Part shown: piece after piece, positions 43,473 to 52,571 of the stretch | Numbering within the stretch: position 1 is the first letter of the stretch | Layout: each line of letters opens with the position of its first letter | Origin: Pseudorhodoplanes sinuspersici | Lineage (GTDB): Bacteria > Pseudomonadota > Alphaproteobacteria > Rhizobiales > Xanthobacteraceae | Length of the DNA stretch: 64,000 nucleotides | NCBI RefSeq assembly: GCF_002119765.1 | Contig: NZ_CP021112.1 | Span: 1,544,501 to 1,608,500 of the forward strand | Reading direction: 5' to 3' | Notes under the pieces: generated by a model | Database searches by the model: none | The model's input: the letters and a program-made list of their open reading frames with translations, nothing else | Told to the model about the DNA's origin: nothing | Translations under genes and position numbers: made by a program

Positions 43473-45297
43473 CTTCTTGATCGGCCTGTTCGCTGACACC
43501 TGATTCGCTCGCTGGATTGGCGATGACACGCAGCGGGGACAAGCTTCGCGCCGAAGCTGAATAGCCCTGGGTCGTGCTGCCGTTTGGAGGTTGTTGATTC
43601 GGCTTCCTGAGGACTCGGGACAAAACTTCATCGCGCGGTCCGAATGCCTTCGCGCGCCCACTCTCCATTGCCAGAACCAGATCGACCACACCAAGCGCGC
43701 TTGGACGGTGGGCAATGACAACGACTATACCCTTACGCTCCCGTACCGAGGCTATTGCTCTGACAACGCCGGCCTCTCCTTCCGAGTCGAGGTTAGCGTT
43801 CGGTTCGTCGAGAATGACAAGGAACGGATCGCCGTAGAGCGCGCGGGCAAGACCAATACGCTGGCGCTGACCGGCCGAGAGAGCCGACCCTCCTTCCCCA
43901 ATAGACGTTTCGTAGCCTCTCTCGAAACGAAGAATGAGATCATGTGCTCCGGCCGCCTTGGCGGCAGCGACAACACTTTCGGCGGGAGCATCCGGAGCAA
44001 ACCGCGCAATATTCTCGCCGATCGTGCCATCAAAGAGCTCAATCCCTTGCGGCAGATAACCGATATGCCGGCCAAGGCCTTCCCGATCCCATTGTTCGAA
44101 GCTTGCTCCGTCAATCCGCACTTTTCCGTTTACGGGCTTCCACACACCGACAAGCGCTCGAGCAAGTGTCGATTTTCCGCTGCCACTCGGACCGATAATG
44201 CCGAGCGCGCTGCCCGCAGAAATAGCAAAGCTGACCGCTGTTACTGTCGGCTTTTTCTCACCTGGCGGCACAATCGTGACGGCCTCGGCGCGCAGGTCAC
44301 GCTCTGGTTTTGGAAGCGCAATCGCATTGTCTGCCTCTGGGAGCAAGATCAGTAGTTCCTTTAACCTCGCCCAGCTCTGACGCGCCATCAGAAATGGCTT
44401 CCAGGTTGCGATAGCCAGATCCACCGGAGCAAGCGCTCGTCCCATCATGATCGAACTTGCAATCATCACTCCCGCGCTTGTTTCTTGCTCGATGACCAGA
44501 TAGGCGCCGACGCCGAGGATCGCGGACTGGAGCATCATGCGCAGCGATTTTGAGGCGCCGCCAAACCCACCCGCGACGTCACCAGCGCGGCGATGCGAGA
44601 TCAGGTAATTCGAGTTCGCCTTTTGCCAGCGTTCGGCCATTTGATTGCCGAGGCCCATCGCGCGCACGATTTCAGCATTACGGCGGCCAGCGTCCATGAG
44701 GGCGTTGCGGCGCATCCCATACCTGATCGTGTCGCTTGCCGGGCCTCGGGAGAGCGCGTTCGTAATGAAGGTGAGCGACACGAGCATGATCGCACCGATC
44801 AGAGCCGTCATGCCGATCCAGAAATGAAACAGAAAGCAGATAGCAAGATAGAGAGGCATCCAAGGCAAGTCGAAAAAGGCCGCGGGCCCCTGCCCTGACA
44901 AGAAGCCGCGCACATTGTCGAGGTCACGTAGCGGCTGCAGCCCATCTCCCGGCATGCGGGTCTCAAGCGGCAGGCGAATCACGACCTCATGCACGCGGTC
45001 AGATAACTGGCGATCGAATTTCTCACCAATTCGGACGAGTACGCGCGAACGAATAACATCGAGCGTGGCCTGGAATGCATAAAGTCCCGCCGCCAGGACC
45101 GCGAGCCCGACCAACGTCGAGAGGCTGCGGCTTGCCAGCACACGGTCATAGACCTGCAACATGAACAGAGGCGAGGTCAGCGCCAGGACATTGACCAAAC
45201 CACTGATCAAAGCCAGTCCGAAAATCACTGGCCTAAAAAGCGACATGACCGTCGCAGCCTCAGGCTGCGACGGTGTCCGCTGTGAAATTTGCGGCAC
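43459..45297 (-). CDS. Type I secretion ABC transporter, permease/ATPase (PrtD/HasD-like)
   Basis: A 612-residue inner-membrane exporter half-transporter. An N-terminal transmembrane domain (about residues 18-310, starting PVIFGLALISGLVNVLALTS) is followed by an ATPase domain with Walker A GPSGSGKSTLARAL, signature LSAGQRQRIGLARAL and Walker B LVILDEPNANLD. No N-terminal C39 peptidase is present, so substrates have uncleaved C-terminal signals, consistent with the two hemophores encoded just upstream. Start GTG 45297, or ATG at 45246. It begins 12 bases after the first hemophore stop. Confidence 0.92.
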   Translation of the reverse strand: MPQISQRTPSQPEAATVMSLFRPVIFGLALISGLVNVLALTSPLFMLQVYDRVLASRSLSTLVGLAVLAAGLYAFQATLDVIRSRVLVRIGEKFDRQLSDRVHEVVIRLPLETRMPGDGLQPLRDLDNVRGFLSGQGPAAFFDLPWMPLYLAICFLFHFWIGMTALIGAIMLVSLTFITNALSRGPASDTIRYGMRRNALMDAGRRNAEIVRAMGLGNQMAERWQKANSNYLISHRRAGDVAGGFGGASKSLRMMLQSAILGVGAYLVIEQETSAGVMIASSIMMGRALAPVDLAIATWKPFLMARQSWARLKELLILLPEADNAIALPKPERDLRAEAVTIVPPGEKKPTVTAVSFAISAGSALGIIGPSGSGKSTLARALVGVWKPVNGKVRIDGASFEQWDREGLGRHIGYLPQGIELFDGTIGENIARFAPDAPAESVVAAAKAAGAHDLILRFERGYETSIGEGGSALSAGQRQRIGLARALYGDPFLVILDEPNANLDSEGEAGVVRAIASVRERKGIVVVIAHRPSALGVVDLVLAMESGRAKAFGPRDEVLSRVLRKPNQQPPNGSTTQGYSASARSLSPLRVIANPASESGVSEQADQEDAKH

Positions 45298-45309
45298 GAC
45301 AACGGCTTC

Positions 45310-46068
45310 TCAAGCCAGAATGTTCCCGCAGAGAATCAAGTTCACAATGTCGGTTCCGACATAACCGTTCAATTGCAGGGTATTGTCCCCATCGGTGATG
45401 GTCAGGACGTTGGCGCTATCCCACCAGTTACTGTGGTTGAAGAAAAGATCGATATAACCATCGATATTCGTTACCGCCTGAAGATCGATGATGTCATCAT
45501 TCCCAACGTCTGTACCGAAATCCAGAATGACGTCATTGCTCCATCCGTCGGCAAAGACAAAAGTGTCGTTGCCGAGGGCACCGGTGAATTCGTCATTCCC
45601 AGCAAAGCTCAGCATGACATCATCGCCCGCGGTGCCGAACTGCTCTGTTCCTTGTTCAGCAAAATAGGCGTAGAGGGCATCCAGGCTGCCGTTCTGGGAC
45701 AGGTCCGTGATCGCCGTCGAGAATGCCGGCGTCAGTGTGGCTTCACTGAAATCGACGCGCAGGCCTTCGTCCTGGACCCACCGGTCGCTGCCCTGGACAT
45801 ACCGAAGATTACTGCCCAGCTCCAACGTATCGACATCACCATCGACGACGCCAGACGTGTAACTGAAGTCATTCCCGTTGACGATGACCGACGATTTGTC
45901 GTTGTTGCCGGCGCCAACCGGAATCGGTGTACCTGAAATCCATTGATCCGAAGCATCCAACACCGAGTTGAACCAACCATTACCGCGATACGTGAAGCCA
46001 TCGGCCCAGCTCTCCAGAAACGCCGGAAGGTTGCTGCTTGCAGCCGTGTAATTGAGTGCGAGTGCCAT
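45310..46068 (-). CDS. hasA: HasA-like hemophore with RTX-like C-terminal region (paralog 1)
   Basis: A 252-residue secreted haem-binding protein without N-terminal signal peptide. The ATG at 46068 (matching the paralog start MALxLN) is preferred to one two codons upstream. Residues 1-135 match the HasA fold: NGWFNSVLDASDQW, SVIVNGNDFSYTSG, VDTLELGSNLRYVQG. The Tyr in FSYT fits the haem-ligand Tyr of HasA; the second His ligand position is not obvious. Residues ~140-252 resemble the serralysin C-terminal region (FAGNDEFTGALGNDTFVF, then ITDGDNTLQLNGYVG) and end NLILCGNILA, a modified type I secretion tail. Confidence 0.82.
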   Translation of the reverse strand: MALALNYTAASSNLPAFLESWADGFTYRGNGWFNSVLDASDQWISGTPIPVGAGNNDKSSVIVNGNDFSYTSGVVDGDVDTLELGSNLRYVQGSDRWVQDEGLRVDFSEATLTPAFSTAITDLSQNGSLDALYAYFAEQGTEQFGTAGDDVMLSFAGNDEFTGALGNDTFVFADGWSNDVILDFGTDVGNDDIIDLQAVTNIDGYIDLFFNHSNWWDSANVLTITDGDNTLQLNGYVGTDIVNLILCGNILA

Positions 46069-46140
46069 CTTCATAATCCTTGAATTGTCTCTGCCGCACG
46101 GCAGGTATCAGTGAAATTGAAATCGATGTCGGCGCTGTCT

Positions 46141-46164
46141 CCGCCGCAGCAAATGCCGCGGCGG
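46141..46164 (-). promoter_or_regulatory. Intercistronic hairpin between the two hemophore genes
   Basis: CCGCCGC(A)GCAAATGC(C)GCGGCGG forms a strong stem-loop in the 120-base gap on the has transcript. No T-run follows. It could stabilise the upstream hasA mRNA or reduce read-through, giving more hemophore than exporter (inference). Confidence 0.6.
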
Positions 46165-46188
46165 AACCATATGAATGTGTCTGACGCT

Positions 46189-46980
46189 TTATGCGAAGAT
46201 GAGATCGTTCTGATCCAGCGTGCCGGAACCGAAGAAGTTCACTTCGATCGTGCTGCTGTTGGTGCCGTCGAAATAAGTGATGACATTTCCGGCAATGCTG
46301 CCGCCGGCGTTGGTGAAGTCGGTGTAGCTGCTCCATCCGAAGCCAGTGATCGAAATGACGTCGTTGCCGTCAACGAAATCAGTGATTACGTCGTCACCCC
46401 AGCCATTCGCGTAGAATTCCTCGTCCCAACTGAATAGATCGAAGTCGCTGGCACCGCCGCCACCATTCATGACGTCGTCGCCGGCAAAACTCATTAACGT
46501 GTCGCTGCCGCTCGTACCATTTTGAACCGTGCCCTGCTCGGCAAAATAGTCGTACAGACCTGCGAATGACTGGCCGAAAACAGTCGCTCCGTGTAACTGG
46601 CCGCCATGCGAAAGCGTGTAGATTGCCTGCGAGAAGGCCGTTGTTTGCGTTGCATTGGTGAAATCAATGAGCAGACCTTCGTCCTGGACCCAGACGTCGT
46701 TGACGTAGTCGTATTCAAGATTGCTGCCGAGCTCCAGCGTGTCGACGTCGCCGCTGAAGGCGCCGGGCGAATAGCTGTAATTTGAGCCATTCATGATGGC
46801 CGATGACTTGCCGTTGGGCACTCCCCCGGTGTCGACGCCAGCGACGAATTGATCGACGCCGGTCCATGAGTCATTGAACCAGCCATTGCCGTTATAGGTG
46901 AAGTTGCTCGGATTGGAGTAGTTGGCGAAAAACGCCGGCAGATCGCTGCTGGTCGCGGTGAGATTAAGTTCCAAAGCCAT
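46189..46980 (-). CDS. hasA: HasA-like hemophore with RTX-like C-terminal region (paralog 2)
   Basis: A 263-residue secreted protein, closely related to its neighbour. Ribosome-binding site AGGAG lies 8 bases before the ATG. The HasA-like half shows NGWFNDSWTGVDQFVAG, SSAIMNGSNYSYSPG and VDTLELGSNLEYDYV. A Gly/Asp-rich bridge (LMSFAGDDVMNGGGGASDFD) leads to a C-terminal region ending LDQNDLIFA, a good uncleaved type I secretion tail. It is the first hemophore after the receptor gene. Residue-level haem ligation needs modelling; HasA-type Tyr is present. Confidence 0.84.
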   Translation of the reverse strand: MALELNLTATSSDLPAFFANYSNPSNFTYNGNGWFNDSWTGVDQFVAGVDTGGVPNGKSSAIMNGSNYSYSPGAFSGDVDTLELGSNLEYDYVNDVWVQDEGLLIDFTNATQTTAFSQAIYTLSHGGQLHGATVFGQSFAGLYDYFAEQGTVQNGTSGSDTLMSFAGDDVMNGGGGASDFDLFSWDEEFYANGWGDDVITDFVDGNDVISITGFGWSSYTDFTNAGGSIAGNVITYFDGTNSSTIEVNFFGSGTLDQNDLIFA

Positions 46981-47111
46981 CTCTCTATCTCCTCATATCG
47001 CAGTTGATGTTCGTTTCCGGACGAACGCCGCATCCGTGGCCGCACGGCCGCGAATTCCTTCTCGAGCAGATCAGCTCACAAACGGCAGGACATGCAGCAA
47101 CATGCGACCGC

Positions 47112-50100
47112 TCAGAACCGATAGTTCAAACCGACCTTGATCGTGTGCAGATTGATCGCATTCGCGGCATTGCGGCCGGTCATGGCATCGTACGAGCCTG
47201 GGAAAACGGTCGTGATTGCGCGCGGAGGAACGCAAACCGGCGGCCGACAAATTGTCGTTGTCGAATAGGTCCTGCTCACACCCTGACGGGCGTTCGGGAA
47301 GAGAAAATCCTCTTCACCAAATCCGGTGTAAGCATATTCGCCCTTTACGGACCAATTCGCGTTGATCGCATATTCCGCGCCGCCTCCCACCGTCCAGCCG
47401 GTTCGTGTTTTCTCCGCAAACTCCGTGAAGGACAGGCTGGCGATTGATTGAGATGAATTGGCCGTATCTGATCGGTACTGATCTCGCCACTGCTTCTCTT
47501 TCAAGAAAGCAAGACCACCGGTGCCATAGACAAACCAGCGGTCGAAGGCGTAGCCGAGCCGCCCCCGGATTGTGGCCATCCAGTCGAATTCATATTCTGT
47601 CTTCGATGCCAGATTGCGGCGGGTCGCAAAGGCGGTCTCGGTCGCGAGGACCTCCCGAAATGCACTCAACCGCGTCCTGCTGTAGTCGGCCTCGATACCG
47701 ACGACCAACCGGTTGTCGAACTGGTAGTTGATTCCGATCTGGCCGCCGGCAAGAATATTCTTAATATTCATATCTACGGATTCGGCCGCAGCGATGCCGT
47801 TCGCACTCCCATTCGCCAGTGTGGTCACGCCGTTGAGCGACGCGAAGCCCTGACCGACATGGCCGCCGACGTAAAGGCCGGTCCAGTCAGCACCCGGCAC
47901 CGCATTCGGATTGCGATTGAACAGCCAACCGGCCGGCCAAGGAGCCGAGTTACCGAACTTTCCGGTCAGGCTTGCGCGGATCGTACGCCCGGGGGCAGGC
48001 ATATCGGTGTTGTTGAGCGCATCGACGTAATAGCGATTGAGAAGATTCTCAGCGCTCACATCCAACGTGAAGCTGTCGTTGATCTTCCATTGCACGAAGG
48101 CGTCAACGAGCGAATAAGGCTCCCACGACTTGGTGATGATGCCGACTTGTTTCGAATAATTGTCTTCCAAGACTGACGCTGCACGACTGCCCATGTAGGT
48201 GTAGCGACCGCCGATGGTCAGCTTCTCATCGAAAAAGCGCAGGCCGGCGGTGGCAGAGGCGGAGAATCTGGGCGGGATCTGGTTGGCGATATAATCAGCC
48301 TGCTCCGTGGCGCTCGTGCAGGTCGCCGCGGTCCTGCACAGCTCAATGTCGGTGTAATAGTTGAACGCATAATCGAGGAAGGCTTTTTTGACGTCGTAGC
48401 CGCCGGACAGCTCGAAGCCTTTCATTACGACCTTGTCGTAGTTGAAAAGGATCAGGTAACTGTCTGAAGGATTGGTGCTGTTCCAGCGTCGGCCGATATA
48501 ATTCGCCGTTGTGTTGTCAAAGTACACGAACTTCAGGCGCGCGTTGTCGCCGGCCAGAAACACGTCATTCTTGAGAACGTTCGTACCGAATTCCCAATTG
48601 CGGGCGTTCTCCGCGATGATGTTCGGATTGTAGCGAAGCCCGGATGCGTTCCAGGTCGATTCGCGCAGACTGGGCGGTCGGATCCCAGTGGTGTATTTCG
48701 CAAAAAGTTGCCAGCCCGTGAGCGGCGTTACGGTAACACCAAAATTCGGACTTACCCCCGACCCTTCATAGGGTGCGTATGGCGGCCCGGGATAGCTCCA
48801 AACCGGCGTAGCGCGGTTCTCGACATTGTAATCCAAGTAGGTGACGCCGGAATCCAGGGTGAGCCAAGGCAACAGATTCCATTGGCCATTCACAAAAAGA
48901 GTGCTGACCCGGCGCGTACCATCGGGTGAAATGCTGCGTTCAAATCCCTGGAAGTCGGTTGAGAGCCGATAATCGGACTCCGCGTCCTCCAGCTTGGCTG
49001 AGCCCCCGTAACGTAAGGAAAACGGCCTGGAAGCGAGATCGAAACGCGAGGTGTTCGATACTTCGAAGCCGTAACTTTTGCTCTTTGCGCCAATGCCCGT
49101 CTGGATCACACCCGCTATCGAGGCTACTTCGTCTGTGCCCGACATCCATGCATTGGCCTTTAGGTCGATCAGATTGTTGTCCGCCGGCTTGAAGTGATAG
49201 CGCGCAGTGAACTGATCGACGGCCGCTGTACTGAGCTTGAGCTGTGCCCGCGTGAAGACGCTCGAACCGGCTAACACGGTCGGCAGCACTTCCCCAAACT
49301 TGTTCTCGTAGCGCATATAGCCAAGCTGCAGCTCATGACCGTCAGCTGGCCGCAACGTCGCTTTCAGCAGCGCGGAACTGGAATTCTGGGATGTGTTGAA
49401 GACCTCGTCGCCATACTTGAATGGCGAGAGCGCCTTGGTGCCACCGCGGAAATTGTCCGTGTAAAGAGGGCCGTGAGTGCCAGCAAAGTAATTCCCGGCA
49501 ATGCGCCGAACGTAGGCGCCCACGAGATCGATGTTCGGCTGCGTCACGGCAAATGCCGCGCTGCCAGTTCTGTTGCTGAAGTTAAAGTCCGAAGGTGGAC
49601 CGGGGGTTGGCGTTGTGGCGCCAATTCGGGGCTCTATCCCGTTGGAGCTCACGCTGGTCTTGAGGCGAACACCATAAGTGTCGCCAGGTTTTAAGATGTC
49701 GGCAGGCTTCAACGTTTCAATGGCGACAGTGCCGCCGATTGCTCCCGCCGAACCATCGTTGGGTCCTTTTGTGATCGTCACGCCGCTGATCAGGTCAGGA
49801 TCGACATAGCTCCGGTTGTCGACACCGGAATAGCCACGATAACTGGACGTTGATTGCTCTGAACCATCGATCGTCGTGGCAACGCGGTTCATACCTTGCA
49901 GACCGCGGATATTCGGATCGATAGCCGCCCCATTGCGGTTCATGCCGGAGATGACACCGGGCGTACCTTGAAATATGTCGCCGGCTGAACGCCCGGGAAA
50001 TCGCTGAATCGCTTCTTCGGAGATGTAGCTAACCGACCCTGGCGTCTGATAAGGCACGTCTGCAAGAGGAGTGCGCCCGCCTGACACGTTGATCACGTCG

Positions 50101-50477
50101 AGCTGAATCGCACCATCGACTGTGCTTTGGGCATTTGCGTCCAATCCCGGCTTCGAAATCGTAACGGTCGTGGCGTTTGTAAACGAGTAGGTCAGACCGC
50201 TGCCGGCAAGCAACCGGCTCAAGGCTTCGGTTTGACTAAACGAGCCCTGCACGCCGGGCGAATTGAGGCCTCGGACCAGATTGGCACTGAAGAACAGTTG
50301 AATTCCGGTAACGCCCGAAAACTGAATGAGCGCCTGCGACAAAGGCTGCGGCTGAATGTTGAACGAAGCCAGCGCAGCCAATCGCGACTGCGCAAATGCA
50401 GGAGATCCGCTCGTTGAAATTACGAGCAGCGCTGTGCTGGTTAGAAGAGCAATAGCCAGCTCACGCTTCTTCCGCAT
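47112..50477 (-). CDS. hasR: HasR-like TonB-dependent haem receptor fused to an Omp25-like barrel
   Basis: A 1121-residue outer-membrane protein. The ATG at 50475-50477 begins a signal peptide (KKRELAIALLTSTALLV). In order: an STN signalling domain (about 40-110, FNIQPQPLSQALIQFSG), a plug domain (about 130-265, SVSYISEEAIQRFPGRSAGD, GLQGMNRVATTIDGSEQS), a 22-strand-type barrel to ~840 ending ENLLNRYYVDALNNTD and IRASLTGKFG, then a linker and a second, Omp25/RopB-type porin-like barrel (about 861-1121) from ADWTGLYVGGHVGQGFA to VGLNYRF. The STN domain fits the sigma/FecR genes upstream. Starts at 50528 or 50537 are possible. Confidence 0.88.
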   Translation of the reverse strand: MRKKRELAIALLTSTALLVISTSGSPAFAQSRLAALASFNIQPQPLSQALIQFSGVTGIQLFFSANLVRGLNSPGVQGSFSQTEALSRLLAGSGLTYSFTNATTVTISKPGLDANAQSTVDGAIQLDVINVSGGRTPLADVPYQTPGSVSYISEEAIQRFPGRSAGDIFQGTPGVISGMNRNGAAIDPNIRGLQGMNRVATTIDGSEQSTSSYRGYSGVDNRSYVDPDLISGVTITKGPNDGSAGAIGGTVAIETLKPADILKPGDTYGVRLKTSVSSNGIEPRIGATTPTPGPPSDFNFSNRTGSAAFAVTQPNIDLVGAYVRRIAGNYFAGTHGPLYTDNFRGGTKALSPFKYGDEVFNTSQNSSSALLKATLRPADGHELQLGYMRYENKFGEVLPTVLAGSSVFTRAQLKLSTAAVDQFTARYHFKPADNNLIDLKANAWMSGTDEVASIAGVIQTGIGAKSKSYGFEVSNTSRFDLASRPFSLRYGGSAKLEDAESDYRLSTDFQGFERSISPDGTRRVSTLFVNGQWNLLPWLTLDSGVTYLDYNVENRATPVWSYPGPPYAPYEGSGVSPNFGVTVTPLTGWQLFAKYTTGIRPPSLRESTWNASGLRYNPNIIAENARNWEFGTNVLKNDVFLAGDNARLKFVYFDNTTANYIGRRWNSTNPSDSYLILFNYDKVVMKGFELSGGYDVKKAFLDYAFNYYTDIELCRTAATCTSATEQADYIANQIPPRFSASATAGLRFFDEKLTIGGRYTYMGSRAASVLEDNYSKQVGIITKSWEPYSLVDAFVQWKINDSFTLDVSAENLLNRYYVDALNNTDMPAPGRTIRASLTGKFGNSAPWPAGWLFNRNPNAVPGADWTGLYVGGHVGQGFASLNGVTTLANGSANGIAAAESVDMNIKNILAGGQIGINYQFDNRLVVGIEADYSRTRLSAFREVLATETAFATRRNLASKTEYEFDWMATIRGRLGYAFDRWFVYGTGGLAFLKEKQWRDQYRSDTANSSQSIASLSFTEFAEKTRTGWTVGGGAEYAINANWSVKGEYAYTGFGEEDFLFPNARQGVSRTYSTTTICRPPVCVPPRAITTVFPGSYDAMTGRNAANAINLHTIKVGLNYRF

Positions 50478-50661
50478 CCCAGCACGCTTGCATGCTGGAA
50501 TGCACTCGTTTACTCGATCGCCACCCATCGGCCTCACCCACTGAATCCCGCAAACGACGGGACCACGAAGGGCGATGTGATGACGCCCTCACTGGGACTG
50601 ACACCCAGGAGAGATGAAGCAATGATCGCAATGAGGATTATTTTATAAGTTTAGATTGTCA

Positions 50662-51594
50662 CTAAACTGAGTAAACGAAGGAGACATATTTCGTAGCGTG
50701 CAGGATTCGGATCGGAAGCGTATCCGCGATCGTTTGCAGCGCCTCTTCAGGCTGTTTGGTACTGAAAATCGCTGTTACCGGAATGTCGCCAATGCTTTTG
50801 CTCGTAAGAATAATGCGACCTTGGCGATAACGCTCAAGCTCGGTCAACACGCGGCGAAGAGGCACGTCCTGAAATACAATCCGATCCTGGCGCCACGCTT
50901 CGATGGATCCAAGATCTACGCGCGTGACGTTGCCTAGTCCACTTTTGCTGTAACTAAGCTGCCACCCTTGCTCAATCTTCGCAGGCGAAGAGGCTCCGAC
51001 ACGGACCATCACAGCATGCTCGCTAGCTGTAACCGTGACCAAATCACCAACATATTTCACATTGAATTTTGTGCCGAGCGCATGCGTCGTGCCGCCTGCA
51101 GCATTAACAGAAAATGGTCGTTTCGAAGCAGCCGCAACATCGAAGAAGCCCTCGCCCCGATGCAACTCGAATTGACGTGAAGTCTCTGTGAAATTGCTCG
51201 AAAGGGCTGAGTAGCTCCCGAGCTCAATCAGGCTGCCATCTGCGAGGGTCCATGTCCGCCGCTCGCCAATATCGGTCACAAAGTCGGCAAATAAATCGCT
51301 TCGGCTGATGGCATAAAGACCGCCAGTGCCAACCAGCGCCGCGCCCCCTCCAAGGAGCAGATTGCGTCGATTCAAAAATTTCTGTGAATTTCGGATGCTT
51401 TCGATCTCGGGCTGAACGATATCAAAACGCTTCCAGAACGCTTGAGCATGCTCCCACGCCGCAACGTGGGCTTCAGACTGATCGAACCACGTCTGAAATG
51501 CACGACGAACCTCTTCGCCCGCTTTATCGTCGCGCAGGCGAACGAGCCATTCCAGAGCCTCGATCACAAGCGGATCTGTTGTTTCTTTCCCCAT
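50662..51594 (-). CDS. FecR-family anti-sigma/signal transducer
   Basis: A 310-residue inner-membrane regulator that relays receptor occupancy to the ECF sigma factor. The cytoplasmic N-terminal segment (DUF4880-like: ALEWLVRLRDDKAGEEVRRAFQTWFDQSEAHVAAWEHAQAFW) binds the sigma factor. One transmembrane helix at about 78-98 (LLLGGGAALVGTGGLYAI) follows. The periplasmic FecR domain has RTWTLADGSLIELGSYSALS and the C-terminal STN-like domain receives the receptor signal. It lies between the sigma gene and hasR, all in one direction. Confidence 0.92.
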   Translation of the reverse strand: MGKETTDPLVIEALEWLVRLRDDKAGEEVRRAFQTWFDQSEAHVAAWEHAQAFWKRFDIVQPEIESIRNSQKFLNRRNLLLGGGAALVGTGGLYAISRSDLFADFVTDIGERRTWTLADGSLIELGSYSALSSNFTETSRQFELHRGEGFFDVAAASKRPFSVNAAGGTTHALGTKFNVKYVGDLVTVTASEHAVMVRVGASSPAKIEQGWQLSYSKSGLGNVTRVDLGSIEAWRQDRIVFQDVPLRRVLTELERYRQGRIILTSKSIGDIPVTAIFSTKQPEEALQTIADTLPIRILHATKYVSFVYSV

Positions 51595-51703
51595 GAGGTC
51601 CCAGCCGCAAGCGGCATCTGTCGTCCCGACCCGTCTGGCGCGAAACGGTAGCCTGCACTATCTATGACACCCGGAGGCCGGCAGCGAATGATTTTGATTT
51701 CGA

Positions 51704-52210
51704 CTAATTTCGTTCAAGGCGCTGATGGAGATCAGCCAAAGCGCTGACAATCTGCGAAATAACCGTGTTGCGGGAGACCCCTTGGCGAACCGCGATTTCG
51801 TCGTAGCTTAACCCCTCGAATTTGTTGAGAACGAAGGCTTCCCGGCGCCGACGGGGAAGACCCGCGACCGCCTTCAATACGCGTCGCAACTCACACCGAA
51901 AAATCACTGCCACCTCTGGAGATGGGCGCGGATCCGCGATGGTGTCGACATCGTCCGCAGAAAGATCGACTTCCGACCGGCGGGACACGTTACGCAGATG
52001 ATTGAGAGCGAGATTTCGAGCGGTACATGTGAGATAGGCCGGACAGTTGACAAGATTGCTGCACTCGACGCTCGCCATCAGGTTGAGGAATGCCTGATGG
52101 ACGACATCTTCCGCAGTGGCCTTGTTGCCGACGAGGCGTCGGACAAGCTTTTTCAGTCGCCCCTGCTCGGATGCATATAGACTTGCCAAATCAATCGTTC
52201 GGGCACGCAT
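51704..52210 (-). CDS. ECF sigma factor, FecI-like
   Basis: A 168-residue extracytoplasmic-function sigma factor. ATG 52208-52210 is chosen over a TTG at 52234. Region 2 (LVRRLVGNKATAEDVVHQAFLNLM) and region 4 (LPRRRREAFVLNKFEGLSYDEIAVRQGVSRNTVISQIVSALADL) are clear. With FecR and the STN-containing receptor it forms the cell-surface signalling cascade that should induce the haem-uptake genes. No Fur/Irr box could be identified with confidence upstream. Confidence 0.9.
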   Translation of the reverse strand: MRARTIDLASLYASEQGRLKKLVRRLVGNKATAEDVVHQAFLNLMASVECSNLVNCPAYLTCTARNLALNHLRNVSRRSEVDLSADDVDTIADPRPSPEVAVIFRCELRRVLKAVAGLPRRRREAFVLNKFEGLSYDEIAVRQGVSRNTVISQIVSALADLHQRLERN

Positions 52211-52344
52211 GACTTTGCTCGATACGATCCCCAAACGATTGATGGATAAAAGACGGCCACCGTTCGCGAGATCAACGCCGAACTAGTATCGGATGCCGGA
52301 TACGCCTTCAAATACAATGATTTTGACTTGCTCTAAGATGCGGC

Positions 52345-52560
52345 TCGGACGTGTCATGCGCGTGCGAAGTGACAACCCTGGACGATTTCGAGCGGCACTG
52401 CGTCGCGGGGCTTAAGGCCGAGGCCCTTATGTCGTAGTTGCCAAGGTGAGCCGCGAAAGCCGCCGGGATATCCGCCGCAAGCACAGCGACGGGCGGGAGG
52501 ACAAATACATCTTCGTCCGCCACGTGGAGAAGACAGAGGGCATCTGTCATCATGGGGCCG
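52345..52560 (+). pseudogene. Remnant of a TPP-dependent enzyme C-terminal region (frameshifted)
   Basis: In the gap between the sigma factor and the LysR gene, two plus-strand frames join into one plausible protein segment: TTLDDFERHCVAGLKAE then, after a one-base shift near 52424, PYVVVAKVSRESRRDIR and KYIFVRHVEKTEGI. This resembles the C-terminal end of small thiamine-pyrophosphate decarboxylases (phosphonopyruvate/sulfopyruvate type). No start or complete domain is present, so I read it as a decayed fragment. The rest of the gap (52211-52344) should hold the sigma-gene promoter. Confidence 0.35.
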
Positions 52561-52571
52561 AGCGAGCACAA

